NCBI RefSeq assembly: GCF_001612665.1
Contig: NZ_BDAX01000009.1
Span: forward strand, 186,001 to 250,000
From: Nocardia alba NBRC 108234
Lineage (GTDB): Bacteria; Actinomycetota; Actinomycetes; Mycobacteriales; Mycobacteriaceae
Reading direction: 5' to 3'
Length of the DNA stretch: 64,000 nt
Part shown: positions 38,117-47,429 of the stretch, piece after piece
Layout of the letters: every line of letters starts with the position of its first letter
Position numbering within the stretch: position 1 is the stretch's first letter
Notes under the pieces: generated by a model
The model's input: only the letters and a program-made list of their open reading frames with translations
The model's database searches: none
Told to the model about the DNA's origin: nothing
Program-made: the position numbers and the translations under genes

Positions 38117-39657
38117 CCGATTCCCGCTCCGCCGTGCCGGGCCAGTTCACGCTGGTCCTGCACTCCCACCTGCCGTGGCTCGCCCATCACGGGCGCTGGC
38201 CGGTCGGCGAGGAATGGCTCTACCAGTCCTGGGCCGCGTCCTATCTGCCGCTGGTTCAGGTGCTGAAAAATCTTGCCGCCGAAGGGCGTTCGCATCTGCT
38301 GAGTCTCGGCATCACCCCGGTGCTCGCCGCGCAGCTCGACGATCCGCACTGCCTCGCGGGCATGCACCACTGGCTGGGCAACTGGCAGTTGCGCGCCGAC
38401 GAGGCGTCGATGTCGGGGAACACGGCGCTGGGCCGTCACGAACACCGGCTCGCCGCGACCGCGCTGGCCGATTTCGCCCAGAACTGGCAGCACGGCGGTT
38501 CACCGGTCTGGCGTTCACTCATCGATGCCGACGCGATCGAGCTGCTCGGCGGACCCTTGGCCCATCCGTTCCAGCCGCTGCTCGATCCGCGGCTGCGCCA
38601 GTTCCAGCTCACCGAGGGCCTGGCCGACGCGCGCCTGCGCTGGGGCACCACGCCGACGGGCATCTGGGCGCCCGAATGCGGCTACACCCCCGGGATGGAA
38701 CGGGGCTACGACGCCGCGGGCATCACCCACTTCATGGTCGACGGCCCGTCGCTGCGCGGCGACACCTCGCTGGGCAGGCCGGTCCGCGACTCCGAGGTCG
38801 TCGCCTTCGGGCGCGACCTGGCCGTGAGCTACCGGGTCTGGTCCCCGAAACAGGGCTACCCCGGCCAGAGCGCCTACCGCGATTTCCACCACTACGACCA
38901 CGCGACCGGGCTCAAACCCTCGCGCGTGACCGGCAAGACCGTCGACGGTCCTGACAAGGCCCCTTACGATCCCGCGCTGGCCGCCGAAGCGGTCACCCGC
39001 GATGTCGCCGACTTCGTCGACACGGTCCGCGCCCGGCTGATCGAGGAGTCCGCGCGGATCGGCAGGCCCGCCCTCGTGGTGGCCGCGTTCGACACCGAGC
39101 TGTTCGGGCACTGGTGGCACGAGGGACCCCAGTGGCTCGAGCAGGTGCTGCGCGCGCTGCCCGAAGCCGGCGTGAACGTCGGCACCCTCGCCGATGCCCG
39201 CCAGAACGGCTACGTCGGCGAACCCGTGCAGCTCAACGACTCCTCGTGGGGTTCGGGCAAGGACTGGCGGGTGTGGGCGGGCGACCAGGTCGCCGACCTC
39301 GTCGAGCTCAACGCCGACATCGTTCGCCTGGCGCTGGACACCCTCGACAAGGTCCGCCGCGACGGCTCCCCGCGTGACCAGGTCGCCGATCAATTGCTGC
39401 GTGAGGCGATCCTCACGGTCTCGAGCGACTGGGCGTTCATGGTCAGCAAGGACTCCGCCGCCGGGTACGCCCGCGATCGAGCCCATGAACACGCGCACGC
39501 CGTCCGCGAGCTCGCCGAGGCGATCGGCGCCGGACAGTTCGCCAAAGCGACCCGTCTCGCGGCAGGATGGGCGATGGCCGACGGATTCTTCCCTGGTCTG
39601 GACGCGCGGCGGTTGCCGACCGCCGTCCCGTCGGCCGCCGCTGAAGGATCCGCATGA
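38113..39657 (+). CDS. GH57 alpha-glucan branching enzyme-like protein (Rv3031-like)
   Basis: 514 residues. Family GH57 marks: N-terminal FTLVLHSHLPWLAHHGRWPVGEEW, the nucleophile Glu in GIWAPECGY and the acid/base Asp in AAFDTELFGHWWHEG. It should cut and rejoin alpha-1,4-glucan to make alpha-1,6 branches in the cytoplasmic glucan/MGLP. Start is TTG 38113, sharing 4 nt with the upstream stop (TTGA); no other start fits the conserved N-terminus. The following gene overlaps by ATGA. Confidence 0.92.
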   Translation: MTDSRSAVPGQFTLVLHSHLPWLAHHGRWPVGEEWLYQSWAASYLPLVQVLKNLAAEGRSHLLSLGITPVLAAQLDDPHCLAGMHHWLGNWQLRADEASMSGNTALGRHEHRLAATALADFAQNWQHGGSPVWRSLIDADAIELLGGPLAHPFQPLLDPRLRQFQLTEGLADARLRWGTTPTGIWAPECGYTPGMERGYDAAGITHFMVDGPSLRGDTSLGRPVRDSEVVAFGRDLAVSYRVWSPKQGYPGQSAYRDFHHYDHATGLKPSRVTGKTVDGPDKAPYDPALAAEAVTRDVADFVDTVRARLIEESARIGRPALVVAAFDTELFGHWWHEGPQWLEQVLRALPEAGVNVGTLADARQNGYVGEPVQLNDSSWGSGKDWRVWAGDQVADLVELNADIVRLALDTLDKVRRDGSPRDQVADQLLREAILTVSSDWAFMVSKDSAAGYARDRAHEHAHAVRELAEAIGAGQFAKATRLAAGWAMADGFFPGLDARRLPTAVPSAAAEGSA

Positions 39658-40907
39658 AGATTTTGATGGTGTCGTGGGAGTACCCGCCGGTCGTGGTCGG
39701 CGGGCTCGGTCGGCATGTGCATCACTTGGCCGTCGAACTGGCCGCGGCCGGTAACGAGGTCGTCGTCCTGGCCCGCAGGCCGACGGGGACCGACTCGGTC
39801 ACCCACCCCACCCACTCCTACATCGCCGACGGCGTGCTCGTCGTCGCGGTGGCCGAGGACCCGCCGTGCTTCGATTTCGGCGAGGACATGCTGGCCTGGA
39901 CGCTGGCCATGGGCCACGCGATGGTGCGGGCCGGGGTGGCACTCGGCAAGCCCGGGGTCGGCGAGGGCTGGACCCCCGATGTGGTGCACGCGCACGACTG
40001 GCTCGTCGCCCATCCGGCCATCGCGCTCGCCGAGTACTACGACGTGCCGCTCGTCTCGACGATCCACGCCACCGAGGCCGGACGCCACAGCGGCTGGGTA
40101 TCGGGCCGGGTCAACAAGCAGGTCCACTCGGTGGAGTGGTGGCTGACCAACGAATCCGACCAGATCATCACCTGCTCGACCTCCATGCAGGACGAGGTCG
40201 AGCGCCTCTACGGCCCCGAACTTCCGCCGATCACGGTGATCCGCAACGGAATCGACGTCGGCTCGTGGACCTTCCGGGCCCGCGCGCCACGCTCGGGCCC
40301 GCCGCGCCTGCTGTATGTCGGCCGCCTCGAATACGAGAAGGGCGTGCAGGACGCGATCGCCGCCCTGCCCCGCATCCGCCGCGCCCACCCCGGCACCACC
40401 CTCACGGTGGCCGGGGTCGGCACCCAGTTCGAATGGCTGCGTGAACGGGCCCGCGTGCACCGCGTCGCCCGCGCCGTCCACTTCGTCGGCAGCCTCGGCC
40501 ACGAGGAACTCCTCGGCTGGCTGCACGGCGCCGACGCCATCGTCCTGCCGAGCCGCTACGAGCCCTTCGGCATCGTCGCCCTCGAAGCGACCGCCGCGGG
40601 TGTGCCTCTGATCGCCTCCACCGCGGGCGGTCTGGGCGAAGCGGTGATCGACGGCGTCACCGGCGCGTCCTTCGCCCCCGCCGACATCGACGGCCTGGTA
40701 GACGCCGCCCGCGCGGTCCTCGACGACCCGCCCACCGCCCAGGCCCGCGCCCACACCGCCCGCGAACGCCTCACCGCCGACTTCGCCTGGGACGTGGTGG
40801 CCGTCGAAACCGCTCAGGTCTACTCCGTTGCCAAACGCCGGGTCCGCACCTCCCTCGGCCGCCCCGACATCGTGGAAAGACCACTGCCGGAACGAGATCC
40901 GAAGTAG
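39654..40907 (+). CDS. GT4 glycosyltransferase, alpha-1,4-glucan/MGLP elongation (Rv3032-like)
   Basis: 417 residues. GT-B fold, family 4: N-terminal MKILMVSWEYPPVVVGGLGRHV, donor-site region RLLYVGRLEYEKGVQDAI and the EX7E motif PSRYEPFGIVALEA. The M. tuberculosis counterpart elongates alpha-1,4-glucose chains of MGLP and contributes to glycogen. The 4-nt overlap (ATGA) with the GH57 gene gives strong translational coupling of the three-gene operon. Confidence 0.93.
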   Translation: MKILMVSWEYPPVVVGGLGRHVHHLAVELAAAGNEVVVLARRPTGTDSVTHPTHSYIADGVLVVAVAEDPPCFDFGEDMLAWTLAMGHAMVRAGVALGKPGVGEGWTPDVVHAHDWLVAHPAIALAEYYDVPLVSTIHATEAGRHSGWVSGRVNKQVHSVEWWLTNESDQIITCSTSMQDEVERLYGPELPPITVIRNGIDVGSWTFRARAPRSGPPRLLYVGRLEYEKGVQDAIAALPRIRRAHPGTTLTVAGVGTQFEWLRERARVHRVARAVHFVGSLGHEELLGWLHGADAIVLPSRYEPFGIVALEATAAGVPLIASTAGGLGEAVIDGVTGASFAPADIDGLVDAARAVLDDPPTAQARAHTARERLTADFAWDVVAVETAQVYSVAKRRVRTSLGRPDIVERPLPERDPK

Positions 40908-40919
40908 GGCCGCTTACCA

Positions 40920-40937
40920 TTCGGTCGATCGACCGAA
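40920..40937. promoter_or_regulatory. 18-bp perfect palindrome TTCGGTCGATCGACCGAA
   Basis: Begins 13 bp after the GT4 stop and lies 146 bp before the TerD-fusion start. It has no loop, which fits a protein-binding operator better than an RNA terminator. Confidence 0.6.
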
Positions 40938-41083
40938 CGTGATCTGTGTAACAGAGCGGGTTCCGCCGCCGACACCCCTCGGCACCGTCACGCCATAACG
41001 GTGTGCGACAAGGGGGGTCAGCGAGTGGGTCGGCTGTATCAGCCTTGCGACTGAACGCCGACCACCGAAGGGTGAACCGCACT

Positions 41084-43027
41084 GTGTTGTCTCCGCTGCT
41101 GTCCAAGGGCCAGAACATTCCGCTCCCCGAGGATGTCGACCGCGTCGACATCGTGATCGGCTGGCCGGAACCCGAGATCGAGGTCGACGCCTCCGCGCTG
41201 CTGCTCGGCGCCGACCGGCGCGTCGGGTCCGATGCCGACTTCGTCTTCTACAACCAGACCGAATCACCCGACGGCTCGGTGCGCTTCCTCGGCACGAGCG
41301 CCACCGAGGAGGGAAAGCAGGCGAGGATCTCGATCGACCTGTCGATGGTTCCCGCGCACATCCACACCATCGCGTTGGCGGGCAGCGTCGGCGAAGGCAC
41401 CTTCGGCGCGCTGGGCAAACTCGCGTTCCATGTCATCGATCCCGCCGGGCATTCGCTGGCCGAATATCTCACCGCCGACGCGGACACGGAGTCGGCGTTC
41501 GTCTTCGGCGAGGTCTATCGACGGGACGGCACCTGGAAGGTACGGGCCGTCGGGCAGGGCTGGGAGTCGGGCTTGTCCGGGTTGGCCACCGATTTCGGAG
41601 TCACCGTCGAAGACAGCGCACCACCCGCGACCACAGAACCGGAAGTCGTTGTCCCCGAGGTTCCAACCGCGCAGGCCCCGGCGCGTGGAGTGGCGACCAC
41701 CAGGCGCGTAGTGCGTAAAACCAAGCCGATCGAATTCCGGCAGGCCGAAGCGGATACCTGGCAACCCGCTCGATTGTTCTCCGTCGTCGGGGTCGGCGCC
41801 GGCGAGGAACAGGAACGGCGCACCACCTCCGCGCTCATCGCCACCATGCAGGCCGTGCGCCCCTTCGCCCGGGCCATCTGCGCCCGAATGGGTGCGCCCG
41901 CAGGGGCTTTCGAGGGCTACCTCGAGGTGCAGTACGAATCGGGCGAAACCAAGGTCATTCCGGATGCGGTGCTGAAGGTGAGTCGCGGCGCCAAGCAGTG
42001 GACCGCGCTGCTTGAAGTGAAGACAGGCAACGGGAAGCTGCGACGCGACCAGCTCGAGAGCTACCTCGACGTCGCCCGGCGAAAGAAGTACGACGCCGTC
42101 GTCAGCCTGTCCAACGACATCCCCGCCGGACCGGGCGAACTGCCCGTCCCGGTGGACCGCCGCAAGCTGACGAAGGTGGCGCTGCGCCATCTGTCCTGGG
42201 CCGAAGTCGCCCACGAGGCACGCATGCTCACCACCCACGGCGGCATCGACGACGCGCTGCAAGCCTGGATTCTCGCCGAGTTCCTGCGCTTTCTCGACCA
42301 TCCCCGCTCGGGTGCGGCCGAGTTCGTCGATATGGGCAGGCACTGGGTCACGGTTCGTGACGCCGTCACCCAGGGAACGCTGCGGGGCGGCGATACGAAG
42401 GCGCTGGCCGTCGCCGACACCTGGGTGTCGCTGTGCAGGCATCTCGCGCTGCGACTCACCGCCGAACTCGGTGTCGAGGTCAAGCATGTTCTCGCCCGCA
42501 AGTTCCACGCCGATCCGGCGGTGCGGGCCGCCGCCGTGGCCGAACGGCTGGCCACCGACGGTTCGTTCGAGGCCGTCCTGCGTATCCCCGAGACCGCGGG
42601 CGAACTCACCGTCATCGCCGATGTGCGAACGAACAAGGTCCGCTGCCGCACCACCATCGCCGCACCCGATGAGGGCACCCCGGTTCGCCGCGTGTCCTGG
42701 CTGACCAAGCAGCTCACCGATGCGCCCGGCCGCGTCCAGGTCGAGGCCGTGTTCGCCGAGCGCGGGATCGAGACGTGCGAATTCCTCGACACAGTTCGCA
42801 CCACCCCCAAGTCGCTCGTCGACGGCCGCACCAGCCCGATCGTCTCGTTCACCCTCGAACAGACCTTCCCGATGGGCAACAAGCGCTCCGGCACCGCGGC
42901 CAGCTTCATCGCCAGCGTCACCGCGGCCACCGACGCCTTCTACGGCGCGGTCATGCAACCACTGCGCGAGTGGGTCCCCTCGGCGCCGAAACAGGTCGTC
43001 CTCGACCCGTCGGGAACTGCCGACTGA
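41084..43027 (+). CDS. TerD-domain protein fused to a restriction-endonuclease-like domain
   Basis: 647 residues from GTG 41084 (aagggtga upstream). Residues 1-185 are a full TerD domain: LSKGQNIPLP, IVIGWP, DASALLLGAD, DADFVFYNQTESPDGSV, GEVYRRDGTWKVRAVGQGW; the acidic residues of its calcium sites are kept. After a Pro/Ala/Val linker, residues about 260-400 show PDAVLKV followed by WTALLEVKTG and DQLESYLDVARRKKYDAVVSLSNDI, a PD-...-ExK pattern of nuclease folds. The C-terminal ~240 residues have no recognised motif. TerD proteins belong to a stress/tellurite response; a DNA-processing role is inferred. No terA, terB or terC is near. Confidence 0.82.
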   Translation: MLSPLLSKGQNIPLPEDVDRVDIVIGWPEPEIEVDASALLLGADRRVGSDADFVFYNQTESPDGSVRFLGTSATEEGKQARISIDLSMVPAHIHTIALAGSVGEGTFGALGKLAFHVIDPAGHSLAEYLTADADTESAFVFGEVYRRDGTWKVRAVGQGWESGLSGLATDFGVTVEDSAPPATTEPEVVVPEVPTAQAPARGVATTRRVVRKTKPIEFRQAEADTWQPARLFSVVGVGAGEEQERRTTSALIATMQAVRPFARAICARMGAPAGAFEGYLEVQYESGETKVIPDAVLKVSRGAKQWTALLEVKTGNGKLRRDQLESYLDVARRKKYDAVVSLSNDIPAGPGELPVPVDRRKLTKVALRHLSWAEVAHEARMLTTHGGIDDALQAWILAEFLRFLDHPRSGAAEFVDMGRHWVTVRDAVTQGTLRGGDTKALAVADTWVSLCRHLALRLTAELGVEVKHVLARKFHADPAVRAAAVAERLATDGSFEAVLRIPETAGELTVIADVRTNKVRCRTTIAAPDEGTPVRRVSWLTKQLTDAPGRVQVEAVFAERGIETCEFLDTVRTTPKSLVDGRTSPIVSFTLEQTFPMGNKRSGTAASFIASVTAATDAFYGAVMQPLREWVPSAPKQVVLDPSGTAD

Positions 43028-43123
43028 TTCACGGGAGGATCATCCGTGACGGGTGAGGTCGGGGTGATGGTTCGGACTTAGGGTCGCGGAGTCCGGACCA
43101 CTGCCTTCACACGAGGAGACCCG

Positions 43124-43486
43124 ATGCCTTTGCAACCGATCGCCGATCTGCCCGACGCGACCATCGGGTTCCGGGCCAGGGGGAAGGTGCATGCCGAGGA
43201 CTACGTGAAGGTGCTCGACCCAGCCATCAGGAAGGCTGTCGAGCAGGGGAAACCGGTGAACCTGGTCTATGTGCTCGGCGAGGACTTCGACGGGTATTCG
43301 CTGGGGGCGATGGCGAAGGATCTGGAGTTGGTGAAGGTGCCGCGCGAGGCGTGGGGGCGGATCGCGTTGGTCACCGATCATCGGATGTTGGGCGAGGCGG
43401 TGCACCTGTTCGGTTTTCTGATTCCGGCGCAGGTGCGGGTGTTCGCGCTGGCCGACGAGAGTGCGGCGCTCGCCTGGGTACGGTGA
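43124..43486 (+). CDS. STAS/SpoIIAA-like protein
   Basis: 120 residues, ATG 43124 with gagga upstream. The form is that of the SpoIIAA-like (DUF3478) family: IGFRARGKVHAEDYVKVLDPAIRKAVEQG, VNLVYVLGEDFDGYSLGAMAKDLEL, WGRIALVTDHRMLGEAV and a final AWVR. Such proteins have the STAS fold but lack a phosphorylatable anti-sigma switch; roles are unknown. It is 97 bp downstream of the TerD fusion and may be co-transcribed. Confidence 0.88.
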   Translation: MPLQPIADLPDATIGFRARGKVHAEDYVKVLDPAIRKAVEQGKPVNLVYVLGEDFDGYSLGAMAKDLELVKVPREAWGRIALVTDHRMLGEAVHLFGFLIPAQVRVFALADESAALAWVR

Positions 43487-43527
43487 TGCGCGCGGTGTCC
43501 CGATGTCGCACTGAAAGCTGTTGCGGC

Positions 43528-44874
43528 TCAGGCTGGTTGGAGGCCGCCTCCATGGTAGCGGGTGGCGGCGTTCCAGAGGAAGAAGCTGTCGACGCCCGCG
43601 TCTCGGGCGGCGTCGATCTGGGCTCGCAGTTCGGCGTCGCCATAGGTCACGCCGAGGCTGAAGTCCTGGAGCCACGGTGCCACTTTCGCGCTGGTGCCCG
43701 CGGTGGCCGCCCGGAAATCCTGTAGCGAGCGGAAGACGATGTCGTAGGGCTGGGCGTTGGGGTTGGCGACGCCGTACTCGCCGGGGCCCCAGTGCGATGG
43801 GTAGATCATGGGCGCCACGAAGTCGACGCTGCGCGAGATCAGGGGGATGTCCTGGGCGATCTCGTCGGGGCGGGTGGACGCGATTCCGTAGACCGCGGCG
43901 CTCAGGTGCGCGCCGGCGAGGTGCACGGGGTAGCGGCTCTCGGCGAGGAATGCCCCGACCGCGGTGGCGGGTGTGGTGGCGAGCCCCGAGAAATTCATAC
44001 TGCTCAGGCTGCCGTCCGGGCGGCGGACGTAGTCGTACATGATGCCGTCGAAGCCGAGCTGCGCGCCTTCCACCGCGAGGTCGATATTGTATTGTCGCAC
44101 TTCGGAATTGGCGAAGTTGGTGAACGCGATCGGGCCGTAGTGGCTGGAATAGGGTTGCCCGGAGGGATTCTGGACAACCCAGTCGGGGCGCCCGCTGTGC
44201 CAGGCCCATCCGGCGAGCGTCGGATCACGGAACGCGACGATCCGACCGACCACCCGCAGCCCCATGTCGTGCAGTTGCCGCAGGGCGGCCGGGGCATCGT
44301 AGATCGCGGTGGCGGCGCCGGATTCGCGGGCAAGGGGCACCTGGGAGGCGTAACCGATCACGCCGTCCTCGTCCTTGATATCGAGTTGCACGGTGTCGAT
44401 GCGGCCTTCCCGCGCCAGATCGAGGACAGCTTCGCGCAGGCCGTCATGCGACCAGGCGTGCGCGGTCACGTGCACCGCGCGCATGCTCGGCAGCGCACTC
44501 CGGGTGACCACGGTGCCCGCGGTCTGGTTCCCGTGCGCGTCCACCGCGACGACCTCGAAAGCCGGTGCCCAGCGCACCGAGAGCTCGAAGGTCCCGTCCG
44601 CGGCGGGGACCACCGAATCCGGCCCGATGGACACGCGCACCGCGTCGACGGCGGTGCCGCGCACCACGACCGGCGCGCGATAGGAGCCAACGGGTTCGGG
44701 CGCGGCCATCCGCAGCGTCGGCGCCACGGTATCGGTGGACGGCAGCTCGGCGGATCTGCTCAGCGCGAATCCGGCCACCAGACAAACGACCAGCGCGGCG
44801 AGACCGACACCGATAACGGGGGCCATCCATCGCCGTCGATCGGCCGATCGGAGCTGCAATTCCAACGTCAACAC
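43528..44874 (-). CDS. Membrane-anchored putative glycoside hydrolase (DUF4015)
   Basis: About 448 residues. A short basic N-terminus and one helix (MAPVIGVGLAALVVCLVAGFAL) anchor it outside the cell; an Ig-like segment follows (VVVRGTAVDAVRVSIGPDSV). From residue ~130 a TIM-barrel domain of the DUF4015 glycosidase-like family is clear: VQLDIKDEDGVIGY, GRIVAFRDPTLAG, GFDGIMYDYVRRPDG, MIYPSHWGPGEYG, APWLQDFSLGVTYG and FFLWNAATRY. The acidic D of DIKD and DYVRRPD are candidates for catalysis. Start GTG 44874 is uncertain. Divergent from a CE4 deacetylase. Substrate unknown. Confidence 0.85.
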   Translation of the reverse strand: MLTLELQLRSADRRRWMAPVIGVGLAALVVCLVAGFALSRSAELPSTDTVAPTLRMAAPEPVGSYRAPVVVRGTAVDAVRVSIGPDSVVPAADGTFELSVRWAPAFEVVAVDAHGNQTAGTVVTRSALPSMRAVHVTAHAWSHDGLREAVLDLAREGRIDTVQLDIKDEDGVIGYASQVPLARESGAATAIYDAPAALRQLHDMGLRVVGRIVAFRDPTLAGWAWHSGRPDWVVQNPSGQPYSSHYGPIAFTNFANSEVRQYNIDLAVEGAQLGFDGIMYDYVRRPDGSLSSMNFSGLATTPATAVGAFLAESRYPVHLAGAHLSAAVYGIASTRPDEIAQDIPLISRSVDFVAPMIYPSHWGPGEYGVANPNAQPYDIVFRSLQDFRAATAGTSAKVAPWLQDFSLGVTYGDAELRAQIDAARDAGVDSFFLWNAATRYHGGGLQPA

Positions 44875-44980
44875 CGCCTTCCAAAAACATTGACGCGCCA
44901 ACTATTTCGCAATTCCGACCGGGCGTACTCGGTATCGATAGATCGACTGTAATCCGACGCCGCTGCGTAATATCGCATTG

Positions 44981-45994
44981 ATGATGGGCGGTTCGAACAC
45001 AAAGTTCCGGCTCGCGTCGGCGGCAATGCTGGCGGCCACACTCACGGCCTGTGCCGCGGGGGACAACGAAGCGATATCGACGGTCCGAACCCCCGCGCCC
45101 GTGACGACCGCCGAAACCCAGCCGCCGAATCCGGCCGAGATCGGCGCCAACGAACTGGGATTCGTCCCGGTCCTGATGTATCACCAGATCACCCCGAACC
45201 CGGCGGGCGAATACGACCAGACCCCGGCGGAATTGCGGGACGAACTGGAACGGCTCTACCGCGAGGGCTACCGCCCGGTGACCGCCGCGCGCTACATCTC
45301 CGGCGACCTCGACCTGCCCGCCGGTACCCACCCGGTGGTGCTCACCTTCGACGATTCCACCAGCAGCCAATTGAATTTCACCGAATCCGGCACGGTGGCA
45401 CCGGACAGCGCCGCGGGTATTCTCGCCGAATTCGGCGCCCGCTACCCGGACTTCCGGCCGGTGGCCACCTTCTACGTGAACAACGAACCCTTCGGCGGCG
45501 ACCCGCGCGCGCTACCGTGGCTGGCCGCGAACGGCCACGAAATAGGCGCGCACACCGCCGATCACGCCAACCTCGCGAGTCTGGACACCGACGGCGTGCA
45601 ACGCGAACTCGTGCGGAATGTGCGCGCGGTGACCGCGGCGGCCCCCGCAGTCGCCGTGCGCACCATGGCGCTACCGCTCGGCGTCTATCCCCGCGATCAC
45701 GCGCTGGCCACGGCAGGCAGCTGGGACGGCACGCCCTACCGCTTCGACGCCGTGATGCTGGTGGGGGCCGACCCCGCGCCTTCCCCCTACGGCGCGGTCG
45801 ACCCCGGCGGGGTGCCGCGCATCCGATCGGGCCGGGGCGCGATCCCGTTCGACTCGGCCTATTGGCTGGACTGGCTCGCCGCGAACCCGGAACAGCGCTA
45901 CACCGCCGACGGCGACCCGTCGCGCGTCTCCTTCACCCGCCAGCGCGCGACCGAACTCGACGTGCGCTGGCAGGACCGAGCCAACCCGTACTGA
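44981..45994 (+). CDS. Polysaccharide deacetylase (CE4) lipoprotein
   Basis: About 337 residues. Signal peptide with lipobox LTAC (lipidated Cys25 counting the full frame), then a Thr/Pro-rich spacer and a NodB homology domain: VPVLMYHQIT, VVLTFDDSTSSQ (metal Asp pair), ATFYVNNEPFG and IGAHTADHANL (HxxxH metal site). It would remove N-acetyl groups from an extracellular hexosamine polymer. Three starts are possible (TTG 44978, ATG 44981, ATG 44984). Divergent from the DUF4015 glycosidase-like gene, with which it may act on one polymer. Confidence 0.9.
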   Translation: MMGGSNTKFRLASAAMLAATLTACAAGDNEAISTVRTPAPVTTAETQPPNPAEIGANELGFVPVLMYHQITPNPAGEYDQTPAELRDELERLYREGYRPVTAARYISGDLDLPAGTHPVVLTFDDSTSSQLNFTESGTVAPDSAAGILAEFGARYPDFRPVATFYVNNEPFGGDPRALPWLAANGHEIGAHTADHANLASLDTDGVQRELVRNVRAVTAAAPAVAVRTMALPLGVYPRDHALATAGSWDGTPYRFDAVMLVGADPAPSPYGAVDPGGVPRIRSGRGAIPFDSAYWLDWLAANPEQRYTADGDPSRVSFTRQRATELDVRWQDRANPY

Positions 45995-46013
45995 CGCGGC
46001 GCGCGGCCGCGTC
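45993..46013. terminator. Bidirectional hairpin between convergent genes
   Basis: Arms gacgcggc (45993-46000) and gccgcgtc (46006-46013) with a 5-nt loop, overlapping the stop of the deacetylase and 3 bp from the stop of the PQQ-repeat lipoprotein. Confidence 0.75.
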
Positions 46014-46015
46014 TG

Positions 46016-47308
46016 TCAGGCGTCCGGCGTGAAGGCGAAGATCTCGCCGAGACGGGTGGCGACGACGACCTCACCCTTCGGGCCGATGGAGGTGCCCGTG
46101 GTGGTGCCGGTCGCGGCCGGAAGGGGGTCGGAGTCGATGGTTTTGCCGGTGGTGGTGTCGAAGGTGATGAGACTCAGGCCCGCGCCGATGGCGGCGACCG
46201 TGTAGCCGATGTCGCCGGCGGTGTGGGCCGGGGTGCCGCGCAGGGCGAGGTCCTTGCGCTCCCAGACGATCTCGGCCTTGTCGTCGTTGTCACGCAGGGC
46301 GGTCAGGTAGCCGTCGTCGCCGGCCGGGATGATCAGATCGCCCGCGACGGCGATGCCGCCGCGAGGTGCCCATGGCAGCGGCTGGGTCCACCGGGTGGCA
46401 CCGTCGGCGGCGTTGAGGGCGATGAGGCGCTTGCTGTTGTCGCCGATGTAGACGGTGTCGCCGTCGGCGGACAGGGCGGGGCTGGTCGCGCTGCCGCCGG
46501 TGAGGACTTCGGCGCTCCACTCCTGGGTCACGGTCCCGTTCCCGTAGCGCAGGGCACGCAGCGCGGCGGCCTGCTTGCCCGGCTCCCAGACGGTGACGAA
46601 GAAACGGCCGGTCGACGGGTCGACGGCGGTGGTATTGGCGACCGCGCAGCGGGGCCCACCGGTGTGGCAGTCGTCGAGACCGTCGCCGGAGGCGGGGCGG
46701 GTGAGGCCGGGGTACTTCAGGAAATCGGGTTCGCCGAGCAACTGCGCGGTCGGCACCACCCGACCGCCGGTCTGGCGGCTCAGCACGTCGACCTGACCGG
46801 ACTGCGTCACCGTGAGCACATTGCCGTCGCCGGTGAACTGGATCGCCACCGGGACACCCGCGACGGGGGTGCGCCACCGCGGCTGGCCGAGGTAGTTGAA
46901 CGAGTTCACCGCGCCGTCGTCACCGACGTAGACATTGCTGACGCCGTCGAGCACGGTCGGCGCTTCGATCGTCGACGGTCCGAGCGGGTTGCAGAACCGT
47001 TTGCGGCCGGTGAGCATCTGGAAGGAGAAGATCGCGCAGTTGCCGGTGCTCGTGGTGACGAACATCTGGCCGTCTGCGCCGATCGTCAACGGCTGGGCGA
47101 TCGGGCCACCCACCGGACGCGACCAGCTCAGCGACATCGACTTCGCTCCCGACACCGGGCTGCCGCTCGCATTACTGCCATCGTGATGCGTTGCGGGCCA
47201 ACCCTTTCCGGCCCCGACCGTGATGTCGTCCACATCCGTACCGCACCCGGCCAGCGCCAACACACCGGCGGCAGCGAGCGAGGCAACCACACGAGTCCGA
47301 GTTCGCAC
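46016..47308 (-). CDS. PQQ-repeat beta-propeller lipoprotein (Rv3035-like)
   Basis: 430 residues from GTG 47308 (GGGAG upstream). Signal peptide RTRTRVVASLAAAGVLALAGC ends in the lipobox LAGC. The rest is made of repeated blades (ADGQMFVTTSTGNCAIFSF, VSNVYVGDDGAVNSF, GDTVYIGDNSKRLIALNAADG, GDLIIPAGDDGYLTAL) of the PQQ-like/BamB type. A surface beta-propeller that probably mediates protein or glycan contacts; no enzyme residues are evident. Divergent from the acyltransferase gene, as are Rv3034c and Rv3035, but in the opposite orientation on the chromosome. Confidence 0.88.
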   Translation of the reverse strand: MRTRTRVVASLAAAGVLALAGCGTDVDDITVGAGKGWPATHHDGSNASGSPVSGAKSMSLSWSRPVGGPIAQPLTIGADGQMFVTTSTGNCAIFSFQMLTGRKRFCNPLGPSTIEAPTVLDGVSNVYVGDDGAVNSFNYLGQPRWRTPVAGVPVAIQFTGDGNVLTVTQSGQVDVLSRQTGGRVVPTAQLLGEPDFLKYPGLTRPASGDGLDDCHTGGPRCAVANTTAVDPSTGRFFVTVWEPGKQAAALRALRYGNGTVTQEWSAEVLTGGSATSPALSADGDTVYIGDNSKRLIALNAADGATRWTQPLPWAPRGGIAVAGDLIIPAGDDGYLTALRDNDDKAEIVWERKDLALRGTPAHTAGDIGYTVAAIGAGLSLITFDTTTGKTIDSDPLPAATGTTTGTSIGPKGEVVVATRLGEIFAFTPDA

Positions 47309-47429
47309 CTGCTGATCTCCCTGGGTAATCGGGGTATGGCACGGTAAGTGTGCCCTGCGAAAGTACTCTGTGTAGCCGACGACCGAATCCTCGGGGCAGG
47401 CCCGATGGATCATGACGGGAGAGTAGTTC

